22,587 bases of DNA from assembly GCA_959599615.1 (NCBI GenBank), contig CAUGKA010000013.1, positions 1-22,587 on the forward strand. The letters run 5' to 3'. The notes below the pieces were generated by a model. It saw nothing but the letters and a program-made list of their open reading frames with translations, had not been told where the DNA came from and did no database searches. This document shows, piece by piece, positions 14,335 to 22,586 of this stretch. Made by a program: the position numbers and the translations under genes. Origin of the DNA: an uncultured Collinsella sp. (lineage in GTDB: Bacteria > Actinomycetota > Coriobacteriia > Coriobacteriales > Coriobacteriaceae). Numbering within the stretch: position 1 is the stretch's first letter; each line of letters opens with the position of its first letter.

Positions 14335-14763
14335 CTAGACGATGTGGAGAGGGTTAGCGGCGTCGACGGCGTCGGGGGCGTCAGAAGGGCCGTCGGGGGC
14401 AGCGTCTGCCGGATCCTCGTCGGGGGTCTCGATCTGCTTGATCATGACCTCCTGGCCCTGCAACAGGTATGTCTCGCCGCTGCCGCAATGGGGGCAGGTC
14501 TTGCCGTGCTCGACCGTCGCGTAGTCGCAGCCGCACGCCTCGCAATGCGTCACGGCCTCGACGGGCTCCACGATAAGCTCCGCACCCTGCGTGATAGGCT
14601 TTTTATCCGCCGCCCAGCGCCAAGCGTCGAGCAACAAGTCGGGAACGACGCCCGAGACCTCGCCCAGCAGCAACGTCACGCTCGAAACGCGGCGCACGCC
14701 ATTGGCGCGCGCCACATTCTCAACATCGCGAATGATGTGGTAAACGATTCCCAATTCATGCAA
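14335..14763 (-). CDS. hypA: HypA-type nickel metallochaperone, TTG start, extended C-terminus
   Basis: The HypA family begins Met-His-Glu-Leu, and His2 is a nickel ligand. Here HELG follows a TTG codon at 14763 with GAAAGG seven bases upstream, so TTG is taken as start, giving 142 residues. Longer in-frame starts would bury the conserved N-terminus. The zinc site is CEACGCDY...CPHCGS (two CxxC pairs) at about residues 74-94. HypA delivers nickel to [NiFe] hydrogenase, with HypB, and sometimes to urease. The last 25 or so residues, rich in Asp, Ala and Pro, exceed the usual length of about 115. No other hyp or hydrogenase gene is in the window, so the client enzyme is unknown. Confidence 0.88.
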   Translation of the reverse strand: MHELGIVYHIIRDVENVARANGVRRVSSVTLLLGEVSGVVPDLLLDAWRWAADKKPITQGAELIVEPVEAVTHCEACGCDYATVEHGKTCPHCGSGETYLLQGQEVMIKQIETPDEDPADAAPDGPSDAPDAVDAANPLHIV

Positions 14764-14770
14764 GATAAAA

Positions 14771-14776
14771 CCTTTC
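14771..14776 (-). promoter_or_regulatory. Ribosome binding site choosing the hypA TTG start
   Basis: GAAAGG on the minus strand lies seven bases before TTG 14763, which places the conserved His at residue 2. Confidence 0.55.
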
Positions 14777-14809
14777 AACAACGGTTGATGCGATGCAAAC
14801 TCAAAGCAA

Positions 14810-14841
14810 GGGGACGGCGAAATCTAGTCTGCGCCGTCCCC
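14810..14841 (-). terminator. Terminator of the oxidoreductase gene
   Basis: A perfect 10-bp stem (GGGGACGGCG with CGCCGTCCCC) with a 12-base loop lies 18 bases past the oxidoreductase stop. It is followed on the minus strand by TTGCTTTGAGTTT. It separates this gene from hypA, 46 bases downstream. Confidence 0.8.
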
Positions 14842-14859
14842 CTTACCCGCCATGGTTAC

Positions 14860-17637
14860 CTATTTACGACCGAACTTGATTTTGATTGCACGCTTTAAAG
14901 CATACTTGCCAAGGCTCGGGAGCTTTTGCTCGTATTTGACCATCGTGGAGCACTCGGGGCGATCGCGATCCAGATGGATGGCATCGAACGCGCACTTGGT
15001 GGTGCACAGGCCGCAGCCGATGCACTTGTTGGGGTCGACGATTGAGGCACCGCAGCCAAGGCAACGGGCGGTCTCGGCGCGCACCTGCTCTTCGGTAAAG
15101 GTCTCGACGTACTCGCTGAAGGGCGCAGCCTTCTCGCGCTCGCGGTCGACACGTGCCACCTCGCGGCTCGCGTTGTCATAGCTCTCAATCACAACATCGT
15201 CACGGTCGAGCGCGGTGTAGCGGCGCTGGTTGCGGCCGATGGTGAGCGTGGAGCCCGGCTGCACAAAGCGATGGATGGACACAGCGGCCTCGTGACCGGC
15301 GGCGATGGCGTCGATGGCAAAGCTGGGGCCGGTGTAGACGTCGCCGCCCACAAAGATGTCGGGCTCAGCGGTCTGGTACGTCTGCGGATCGGCAAGGGCA
15401 CCCTGGCCGCGGCCAAGCTCCACCTTGGAGCCAGCCAGCAGGTCGCCCCACACAATGGACTGGCCAATCGACATGACGACGCGGTCGGCATCGACACGAC
15501 GCAGGTCGTTCTCGTCGTACTCGGGCGCAAAACGGCCCTCGTCATCGTAGACGCGCGTGCAGCGCTTAAAGGTGATGCCGCACACACGGCCGGCCTCGTC
15601 CAGATGGACCTCCTTGGGGCCCCAACCGCAACTGATGTGTGCGCCGTCCTCGATGGCCTCGCGACGCTCTTCCTCGCTGGCGGGCATCTGCGCCTCGCTC
15701 TCCAGGCAGAACATCTCAACGTGCTCAGAACCCAGACGGCAGGCGTTGCGGGCAACGTCGATGGCCACGTTGCCGCCGCCCACCACGATGGTGCGGCCGG
15801 GCAGCGCATCGATCTTGCCGCTGTTGACCTCGCGCAAATAGTCGACGGCCACGGTCACGTCCTCGGCGTCCTCGCCCGGAATGCCGGCAAGGCGGCCGCC
15901 CTGGCAGCCAATGGCAACGTAGAAGGCCTTAAAGCCCTGCGCGCGCAGCTCGTCGAGCGTCACGTCGCGGCCGACTTCCACGCCATAGCGAAACTCGGCA
16001 CCCATCAGGCGAATGACCTCGACCTCCGCCTCGATAACATCCTTCTGCAGCTTAAAGCTGGGAATGCCATAGGTGAGCATGCCACCCGGGCGCTCGTTTT
16101 TCTCGAACACGACGGGCTTATAGCCCTTCTCGGCCAGATAAAAAGCGCAGGACAGACCAGCCGGACCGGCACCGATGATGGCAATCTTCTGGTCGAAGCC
16201 GCCAGCACGCGTCGGGGTCACCACGGGCGGGACATAGCGGGTCGCTGCGTCCAGATCGCGCTGGGCGATAAACTTCTTGACTTCGTCGATAGCCACGGCG
16301 GCGTCCACACGACCGCGGGTGCAGGCATCCTCGCAGCGGCGATTGCACACACGGCCGCAGATAGCGGGCAGCGGGTTCTCGCGCTTGATGAGCGCCAGGG
16401 CCTCGTCATAGCGACCCTGCGCCGCGAGCTTCAGATAGCCCTGAACGGCAACGTGCGCGGGGCAGGCCGTCTTGCAGGGCGCGGTGCCGGACTCATGCGT
16501 CTCGATGCGGTTATCGTTGCGGTAGTTGGGCGACCACTTGGTGTGGTCCCACTTGGTGGCATCGGGCAGCTCCTGGCGCGGATACTCGGGTACCTGTCCG
16601 CCGGCCTTTTTGCTGCAGAGCTTTTGGCCCAGCTTGGCGGCGCCGGCCGGGCACACCTCAACGCAGCGACCGCAGGCAACGCACTTGTCCTTCTCGACCT
16701 TGGCAACATAGGCCGAGCGCGACAGGTTGGGCGTGTTGAACAGCTGAGAGGTGCGCAGGGCGTAGCACACGTTGACGTTGCAGTTGCAGATGGCGAAGAT
16801 CTTGTTCTCGCCGTCGATATTGGTGATCTGGTGCACAAAGCCGTTGTCCTCGGCCTGGCGCAAAATGTCGTAGACCTCGTCGCGCGTCACGTAATGGCCA
16901 CGGTCGGTCTCGACCACGTAGTCGGCCATATCGCCCACGGCGATGCACCAATCGGCCGGGTCGTCGGCGCAGCCCTCTCCCATCACGCGACGGCTCGCGC
17001 GGCAGCTGCAGGTGCTGGCGGCATACTTGCCATCGTATTTGTCGAGCCAATGCTCGATATGCTCGATCGGCACCGACGTGCTCGCGGCATCGATGGCCTT
17101 CTCGACCGGAATGACGTGCATGCCGATACCGGCGCCTCCGGGCGGCACCATCGGCGTGGCCTTGGACAGCGGTCCCTTGGACGCCTGCTCAAAGAACTTG
17201 GCATAGACCGGGTGCTCCTCGAGCTGGCTCACGCGCATGTTGAGGAACTCGGCGGAACCCGGCACCAGCATGGGCAGCACCCACTGCTTGGCGCGCTCGG
17301 GATTTTCCCAGTTGTACTCGAGCAGACCCGTGTAGCTCATGTCGTCGAGCATCTTCTCGATATCGGCCTCGGGCATGCCGGTGAGCTTGACCATCTCGGG
17401 CAGCGTATAGGGACGGCGCATCTTCATCTTGCAGAGTACCTCGGCCTGCTCGTCGGTTGCGGCCTCGGCAAACGACCAGTACTCGTAGCCCAGCAGCTCG
17501 TCGCGATGCAGCAGACGGTTGGTGCAGTGCTCGCACAGCTTGACGATGGCCTCGCGCGGATGCTCCGGCAGCGGCGGCACGAACTCCGAACCGATGTCAG
17601 GCTCGGTGTAGCTAATTCCCGGTCCGTTGAGAATCAT
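14860..17637 (-). CDS. Multidomain Fe-S / FAD / NAD(P) oxidoreductase (GltD-like core)
   Basis: Start ATG 17637 has AAGGGA five bases upstream and gives 925 residues; frame further upstream is non-coding in character and crosses the operators. Residues about 30-300 hold scattered cysteines (CEHC, CSCRASRRVMGEGC, CNCNVNVC) around a winged-helix-like stretch. At about 317-332 is a ferredoxin motif CVACGRCVEVCPAG. Residues about 388-460 match the GltD/dihydropyrimidine dehydrogenase N-terminal Fe-S domain (CKTACPAHV, CGRVCNRRCEDAC). An FAD-binding GAGPAG motif lies near 490 and a second nucleotide motif, VVGGGNVAID, near 617. The C-terminus (about 857-885) adds CLGCG and CIGCGLCTTKC clusters. 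It likely moves electrons between NAD(P)H and an unknown acceptor. Glutamate synthase itself is unlikely, as no large subunit is adjacent. It is divergent from a TetR gene that probably controls it. Confidence 0.85.
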   Translation of the reverse strand: MILNGPGISYTEPDIGSEFVPPLPEHPREAIVKLCEHCTNRLLHRDELLGYEYWSFAEAATDEQAEVLCKMKMRRPYTLPEMVKLTGMPEADIEKMLDDMSYTGLLEYNWENPERAKQWVLPMLVPGSAEFLNMRVSQLEEHPVYAKFFEQASKGPLSKATPMVPPGGAGIGMHVIPVEKAIDAASTSVPIEHIEHWLDKYDGKYAASTCSCRASRRVMGEGCADDPADWCIAVGDMADYVVETDRGHYVTRDEVYDILRQAEDNGFVHQITNIDGENKIFAICNCNVNVCYALRTSQLFNTPNLSRSAYVAKVEKDKCVACGRCVEVCPAGAAKLGQKLCSKKAGGQVPEYPRQELPDATKWDHTKWSPNYRNDNRIETHESGTAPCKTACPAHVAVQGYLKLAAQGRYDEALALIKRENPLPAICGRVCNRRCEDACTRGRVDAAVAIDEVKKFIAQRDLDAATRYVPPVVTPTRAGGFDQKIAIIGAGPAGLSCAFYLAEKGYKPVVFEKNERPGGMLTYGIPSFKLQKDVIEAEVEVIRLMGAEFRYGVEVGRDVTLDELRAQGFKAFYVAIGCQGGRLAGIPGEDAEDVTVAVDYLREVNSGKIDALPGRTIVVGGGNVAIDVARNACRLGSEHVEMFCLESEAQMPASEEERREAIEDGAHISCGWGPKEVHLDEAGRVCGITFKRCTRVYDDEGRFAPEYDENDLRRVDADRVVMSIGQSIVWGDLLAGSKVELGRGQGALADPQTYQTAEPDIFVGGDVYTGPSFAIDAIAAGHEAAVSIHRFVQPGSTLTIGRNQRRYTALDRDDVVIESYDNASREVARVDREREKAAPFSEYVETFTEEQVRAETARCLGCGASIVDPNKCIGCGLCTTKCAFDAIHLDRDRPECSTMVKYEQKLPSLGKYALKRAIKIKFGRK

Positions 17638-17730
17638 GGTTGTCCCTTCTCTTGCCGCAGCCCGGCGAGGCCGCGGCGCCCCTCTTTTTTGCAGGCCGGA
17701 CATGCCCCCATGCCGTTCACCCGCCATTAG

Positions 17731-17798
17731 TTGACATTGTGTCAAAAATAGTATTGACGAACCGTCAACAATATTCAAGACTGTTAGGCGAACGGTCA
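17731..17798. promoter_or_regulatory. Putative TetR operators in the divergent promoter region
   Basis: Between the oxidoreductase and tetR starts lie TTGACATTGTGTCAA (17731-17745) and TTGACGAACCGTCAA (17754-17768), both 6-bp arms around three bases. A half-related copy, TTAGGCGAACGGTCA (17784-17798), shares GAAC-GTCA with the second. They fall in an AT-rich stretch where both promoters must sit, suggesting autoregulation and control of both directions. Confidence 0.7.
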
Positions 17799-17826
17799 GG
17801 CAAAAGAGGATGGAAGGCGGCAAAAC

Positions 17827-18489
17827 ATGAGCGGCAAAACAGCAGATACCTCTGTGGTCGATGCCGTCCCCGCATCCGATAGTGCGGCAAAGCGCCTGAC
17901 GGGCGACGAACGCCGTCGCGAGATCCTCGATGCCGTGCGCACCGTAAGCTCCGAGCTGGGCGTGTCCCACCTATCGGTATCGGCCGTGACCAAGCGAGCC
18001 GGCTGCACGCGTTCATTGTTCTACCACTACTTTGCCGATATGGACGCCGCCGTCACCGCTGTTATGGACGAGGCGATCGACGGCTTTATCTCCGAGCTCG
18101 AGCAGTGGAACGCCGGCCGCACCGTCGGCGATATCGAGGGCGCGCTCGACACCGTCGCCCCGCTCTTTAAGCGTCTGGTCGCCAGCGGCCACGAACTGCC
18201 GAGTACGCTCACCTCAAGCAGTGGCGCGCTCTACGGCGGCTTTTTGCACAACGTGGTTCAGCGCGTGGCTCAGTACATCTGCGACACCACCGTGGTGGAT
18301 TTTGTCGCCCATCATGAGCTGCGCATCGACCATGTCTACGAGACGTTCTACACCCTCATCATGGGACTGTTGATGTATATCCGCACGCACCCCGATGTGC
18401 CCGACGAGACGGTCAAGGAAATCATCGCCTCGACACTCCACATCGAGGGCTATACCGCCAAGTATCCGGAGCGCAAGCCCCAAAACTGA
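17827..18489 (+). CDS. TetR-family transcriptional regulator
   Basis: This 220-residue protein starts at ATG 17827, with GGAAGG nine bases upstream. After about 25 variable residues comes a TetR helix-turn-helix (about 28-75): RRREILDAVRTVSSELG, then VSAVTKRAGCTRSLFYHYFADMD, ending in the usual FYHYF recognition element. The rest (about 80-220) is an all-helical ligand-binding and dimer region with no specific family signature, so the inducer is unknown. It faces the oxidoreductase gene across palindromic sites and is followed 63 bases later by a membrane-protein gene on the same strand. A 7-bp GC inverted repeat (18507-18534) lies in that gap. Confidence 0.92.
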   Translation: MSGKTADTSVVDAVPASDSAAKRLTGDERRREILDAVRTVSSELGVSHLSVSAVTKRAGCTRSLFYHYFADMDAAVTAVMDEAIDGFISELEQWNAGRTVGDIEGALDTVAPLFKRLVASGHELPSTLTSSSGALYGGFLHNVVQRVAQYICDTTVVDFVAHHELRIDHVYETFYTLIMGLLMYIRTHPDVPDETVKEIIASTLHIEGYTAKYPERKPQN

Positions 18490-18552
18490 CGACATTTGGC
18501 CAAACTGCCCGCGATCGGAAGAGGGGCCGCGGGCGTGTGAAAGGAGAGCAGC

Positions 18553-19559
18553 ATGCTGTTCGATGTTTGGGGTAGCGATACCCTTATCCACTGGGCCGGC
18601 TGGGCCATGGTCTTTATTGGCCTGATCGTGCTCAACGAGGTCGGCCGCCGCACCAAGCTGGGCGCGGCCATCATCTTTGGCGTGGCTCCGCTGGCCATGA
18701 CCATCTACTGCGTCGCCATCGCCATCGGCGTCTCGCAGGGTGCCGAGTGGGCGCTCACCAACCCACCCATGTGTACCAGAACAGCTGGTTCCACTACGCC
18801 AAGGTGTACGCGGCGCTGGCCGGTTGCTGGGGCTTCATTGCCATTAAGTACCAGTGGGGCAAGATCGGCAAGGCGCATTGGTTCCGCGCGTGGCCGTTTG
18901 TGATCGTCGCCATCAACATCATGATCGCCGTCGTGTCCGACTTTGAGAGCGCCTATCACTTCTTTGTCCTGGGCGAGTCCACCTGGGTCACCTCCGAAGG
19001 TGCTACGCAGCTGGCCGGCTGGAACAACGTGTTCAACGGCATCGCCGGTATCATCAACATCTTCTGCATGACCGGTTGGTGGAGCGTCTACGCCTCCGAG
19101 GACAAAACCGACATGCTGTGGCCCGACATGACCTGGGTCTACATCATCGCCTACGACATCTGGAACTTCTGCTACACCTACAACTGCCTGCCCACCCACT
19201 CCTGGTTCTGCGGCTTTGCGCTGCTGCTGGCGCCCACCGTCGCCGCCTTTATCTGGAACAAGGGCGGCTGGATCCAGAACCGCGCCTTTACGCTGGCTAT
19301 TTGGTGCATGTTTGCCCAGGTGTTCCCGTACTTCCAGGAGGAGTCCATCTTTGTGACCCACTCCACGCTCGACCCCGGCGCCGCTACCGCGGTCTCGATC
19401 GCCGCACTGGTCGCCAACGTCGCCGCGATCATCTACATCGCCTACCGCGCCAAGAAGCTCGGCCGCAATCCCTACAAGCAGGATGTCTTTGAGGGCACCA
19501 GCGATTGGGAGAAGGCCACCGCTCGCCGTGCCAAGGTTGATTACGCGCACGCCGAGTAA
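18553..19559 (+). pseudogene. Multi-pass membrane protein (DUF5692-like), broken by a -1 frameshift
   Basis: Translation starts at ATG 18553 (AAGGAG seven bases upstream) and runs in frame through two membrane spans (IHWAGWAMVFIGLIVLNEVG and a second). It then turns into an Arg-rich non-membrane sequence after about residue 73. One base back, the next frame continues as HVYQNSWFHYAKVYAAL with six or so more spans, to a hydrophilic C-terminus at 19559. Adding one C to either CCC run at 18762-18768 restores a continuous protein of 335 residues, rich in Trp and aromatics. The family name is from memory and uncertain. Codon use stays normal on both sides, so the break is recent or a sequencing error. 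No classical slippery heptamer is present. The location downstream of tetR suggests it works with the oxidoreductase. Confidence 0.8.
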
Positions 19560-19627
19560 CATGTTGGCCGCTGTTGGCACTTGGGCATAGGCCCGCTCAC
19601 CAGGCCTTTCAATCCAATGTCTCGCAG

Positions 19628-19668
19628 AGCCCCCGAAAAGCGTTTCGCTCGCTTTCCGGGGGCTTTTT
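19628..19668 (+). terminator. Rho-independent terminator after the membrane-protein gene
   Basis: A 15-base stem (AGCCCCCGAAAAGCG with CGCTTTCCGGGGGCT, one mismatch) around a 7-base loop runs straight into a T5 run. It lies 68 bases past the stop at 19559 and ends the tetR-side transcript. Confidence 0.92.
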
Positions 19669-19797
19669 GTCGTTGCGCCTCTATTCATCTATTCAAAAAC
19701 ACGCGCATATATAAAATCGGATTTCAAATCATGCGGCGGCTCTATGGAGCCCCGTTTTTGGGTACATTGTTGTCCCGATATTGAGCTTGGGGGATAT

Positions 19798-21300
19798 ATG
19801 AAAGATGAGACGATGGGCCAAGAGGATGCGGTCCAAGATGCAGAAGCGTGTGCCGAGGCCCTGGAGAGTCTAGACCAGATCGCGCTGGCCGAGATTACGT
19901 TTGACGATTCGAGCGTTGATGTGCAGGATGAGCCGGAAATCGAGGCGCAGCTCGATGATCAGGATGCAAAAGACGATGGCGCCGCGCCCACCGAAGACGA
20001 GGCAGGTCACGAAGACACCGAAAGCGAGGCCGGCAATCAGCCCGAATCCGACACGGGCGAGGAAACCGTCTTGCTCGACAGCTTGCCGGCCGAGGATTCG
20101 CTGACCCGCGAGCTTCCTGGCCTGGGTTCCGCACCAGCCGTGGACGAGACCATCGCCATGGGCGATATTCCCCTACCGTCCGTTCCCTCGGCACGCGAGG
20201 CCGAGGTTCGTCATCGCAAGATGTCGCCCAAGCGCCGCAATCTGATGGTCGCCGGCGTTGTGGCCGCCGCGCTCGTCGCCGGCGGTGCAGGCTATGCTGC
20301 CTGGAACGGATATCAGCAAGAGCAGGCTGCCGCTGTCGCCGCCAATGCCCACACGATGATGTCGGTGCAGATTGGCGTGCATGCCGCGGGCCTCGACTGT
20401 TCCACCAGCTCTAAGATTCCCGTACAGGTGAGCGGTCAGGACGCTGATGGCTCATCCGTGAGCGAAACGCTCTATGTTGACGAGCACGGCCGCGGCATCA
20501 AACTGCTGCCCGGCGATTACACGCTCTCCATCGCTGCCTCTCCCATCGCGGCCGACGGCACCATCTATACCGTCCCGACCACCAAGGCGCAGGTCACGAT
20601 CAAGAGCGACGGACAGGACCTAAGCAGCCAGGCCGCCTTTAAGCTCAAGGTGCCTTCGGCCGACACGGTGACTGACGACCAGATCGATGCCGCCGCCAAA
20701 TATGCCGAGGAGGGAGGCGCGAGCTCCGCCGCCACCGCCAAGGTGCTCCAGCAGGCGGCAACCGCGCGGCGCGACGCCGCCGTCAATGCCGTGAGCGCGC
20801 AAAAGGCACAGGCGGCCCGTGATGCCGACGCCCGCCACAAGGCAACCGACCTCTACCAGCTCGATATCCCCGTCGAGTGGTACGGCAAGGTCGAGACTTG
20901 GCAAAATGGCAGCACGCTATGCATCTATCTTGCCGGCGACAGCGATACACCGATTGTGACGCTCGTCGCAGTGCGCGAGGGCGAGAGCTTTACGCCCGAT
21001 GAGGGCGATACGGTTTTGGGTGCGGCCAACCTAGGCAACGGTTATACCGTCTACGCCAGCGGTCCCGTCTATCCGTACGTGGTGCCCCAGACCATCAACG
21101 GACGGACGCAGAATCCCGTGTCGACCTACCCTATGGACTCGGCCATTGAGCTTGTCGAGCTCACGACCGGCAACCGCTACACCTATAGCCAGATCAAGAA
21201 CGTACTGGTCGGCAAAGACGGCAAGGCCGACGCTGCGACCAAACTCGAGACCGACTACCTCGCCCAGATTCTCCTGCCGAGCATCAAGGCCCAGGACTAG
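19798..21300 (+). CDS. Membrane-anchored protein of unknown function with acidic cytoplasmic region
   Basis: I do not recognise a family. ATG 19798 with GGGGGAT three bases upstream gives 500 residues; an in-frame ATG at 19744 lacks a ribosome site. Residues 1 to about 135 are very acidic and low in complexity, followed by a basic patch (RHRKMSPKRRN) and one membrane span (about 148-168), so the acidic part should be cytoplasmic. Outside are a beta-rich segment with a YVDEHGRGIKLLPGDYTLSI motif (about 190-290), an Ala-rich helical stretch (about 300-355) that may form a coiled coil, and a second beta-rich region to the C-terminus. The PGDYTLSI motif resembles a carboxypeptidase-regulatory or PEGA-like beta fold, which is only a suggestion. 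It stands alone between a terminator and a convergent gene. Confidence 0.8.
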   Translation: MKDETMGQEDAVQDAEACAEALESLDQIALAEITFDDSSVDVQDEPEIEAQLDDQDAKDDGAAPTEDEAGHEDTESEAGNQPESDTGEETVLLDSLPAEDSLTRELPGLGSAPAVDETIAMGDIPLPSVPSAREAEVRHRKMSPKRRNLMVAGVVAAALVAGGAGYAAWNGYQQEQAAAVAANAHTMMSVQIGVHAAGLDCSTSSKIPVQVSGQDADGSSVSETLYVDEHGRGIKLLPGDYTLSIAASPIAADGTIYTVPTTKAQVTIKSDGQDLSSQAAFKLKVPSADTVTDDQIDAAAKYAEEGGASSAATAKVLQQAATARRDAAVNAVSAQKAQAARDADARHKATDLYQLDIPVEWYGKVETWQNGSTLCIYLAGDSDTPIVTLVAVREGESFTPDEGDTVLGAANLGNGYTVYASGPVYPYVVPQTINGRTQNPVSTYPMDSAIELVELTTGNRYTYSQIKNVLVGKDGKADAATKLETDYLAQILLPSIKAQD

Positions 21301-21344
21301 CGGACCATGACACCTGAGTCCTGGCCTCGCAAATCCATAGACGA

Positions 21345-22586
21345 TTAGGAAAGGAGCCACTTCCATGCGGGCACAGCATGTACCACGCCGTGTTTGCATG
21401 GAATATCGGCCTGCTCATCCATGGTAACGATTACCGACTCGCCAAGATCAAACTGGGCCATCGCGGCATCGAGCGCGGCAATTTCGCGCTCGCGCGTTTT
21501 CTCGCTTGTCATATCCACACTTACCTGAATCAGGCCGTAAGCCTGCATGAGCAGTGCATCCCCAGCCACAAAGTCCACCTCATGGCTTTTATTCTTATCT
21601 TTAATCAGCAGGCGGCAAACCGAACCGGGCCGCACGGCGGGGGTCCTTCTTCTGAGCGCATTGAACACCGCGGTCTCGAGCCTCTGACCATGATCCAATG
21701 CCGATGCGGGGGAGAACGCTCCGAACATCGCGGGATCGACGGCGTAGACCTTAGACGCAGACCGCGTATTATTTGCAAGCGAACGCGTGAACTCCGGCAC
21801 CGAAAACAGCAGGTAGGCGTCCTCGTAATACTCAAGTAAGTCGCTGAGCGTATTTCGACTGACGGATATCTGTCTGCTCTTGAACTCGTTGTACACTTTG
21901 TTCACTGACAGCTCTCGTCCCGAAGATGCCATGCACCGCGCCAGAAACAGCGAGGCCAAACGGGGGTTCTTGACGTCGTAACGTTCAACGACGTCCATGG
22001 CGACCGTTCGCGACGCATATTCCTGTAGCAGCTGAATCGCGTCTGCGGGCGTCTGCTCAAGTGTCGCGATGAATCCCCCTCGCTCGAGATATCCGACCAG
22101 ATGGTGTCGGAGCAACGCTGCATCGCTCGAGGAGAAGGGTGCGTTCGACTCAGGAACGCTCCCCGTCTTATATCGGACGTATTCCGAAAAACTCAACGGA
22201 AAAAGCTCTCGCACAAGAGAACGGCCCCTGAACTCGCTCTTAAGTTCTGAGGACAGCATCTTAGAAGAAGATCCCGTCACGTAAACGGTCGCCTTCTCCG
22301 TATCGACCACGCGTCGCAGAAACGCACCCCATTCGGGTATTTCCTGGATCTCGTCAAAGAAAAGGTAGGCGCCCTCGCCTCGAGCAGCAGGATATAGTGC
22401 ATAGAATGTATCGAGCACGTCCGCTAGTAGCGATGGCTCATACGGACGCAAGCGCTCATCCTCAAAATTGAAATATAGCATCCGGTCAAGCTCGACGCCT
22501 TGGCCCTGAAGCCGCCGTATCTCCTGATACAGGCGATACGTCTTTCCACAACGACGGGCGCCCACAATCACATATACGATGTTGTC
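21345..22586 (-). CDS. AAA ATPase with DUF4143 domain (N-terminus cut by window)
   Basis: The frame is open to the right edge, so a few N-terminal residues are missing; about 413 are visible. Walker A is GARRCGKT (22539-22562) and Walker B is YLFFDEIQE (22341-22367), followed by the sensor-like VYVTGSSSKML and the RGR...FPLSFSEY stretch typical of this ATPase family. A winged-helix-like middle (VNKVYNEFKSRQISVSRNTLSDLLEYYEDAYLL) leads into a DUF4143 region with KVYAVDP, HGQRLETAVFNALRR and SHEVDFV, which resembles a PD-(D/E)xK nuclease fold. Members are common in gut anaerobes, often as stand-alone, horizontally spread genes with no settled function. It lies 44 bases from the convergent gene and looks less GC-biased than its neighbours, which hints at transfer. 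Confidence 0.9.
   Translation of the reverse strand, partial: DNIVYVIVGARRCGKTYRLYQEIRRLQGQGVELDRMLYFNFEDERLRPYEPSLLADVLDTFYALYPAARGEGAYLFFDEIQEIPEWGAFLRRVVDTEKATVYVTGSSSKMLSSELKSEFRGRSLVRELFPLSFSEYVRYKTGSVPESNAPFSSSDAALLRHHLVGYLERGGFIATLEQTPADAIQLLQEYASRTVAMDVVERYDVKNPRLASLFLARCMASSGRELSVNKVYNEFKSRQISVSRNTLSDLLEYYEDAYLLFSVPEFTRSLANNTRSASKVYAVDPAMFGAFSPASALDHGQRLETAVFNALRRRTPAVRPGSVCRLLIKDKNKSHEVDFVAGDALLMQAYGLIQVSVDMTSEKTREREIAALDAAMAQFDLGESVIVTMDEQADIPCKHGVVHAVPAWKWLLS

Noticed and set aside
15271..17730. An 819-codon plus-strand open frame antisense to the oxidoreductase gene
   Set aside because: The minus-strand gene has clear Fe-S and nucleotide-binding motifs; the antisense frame has none and reflects codon bias in GC-rich DNA.
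18754..18775. Programmed -1 ribosomal frameshifting in the membrane-protein gene
   Set aside because: No X-XXY-YYZ slippery heptamer fits the frame and no strong pseudoknot is apparent just downstream; a simple one-base loss in a C run is enough.
21288..21330. Inverted repeat spanning the stop of the 19798-21300 gene as a terminator
   Set aside because: The stem (about 8 bp, then a bulge) is weak, overlaps the coding end and has no T-run on either side.
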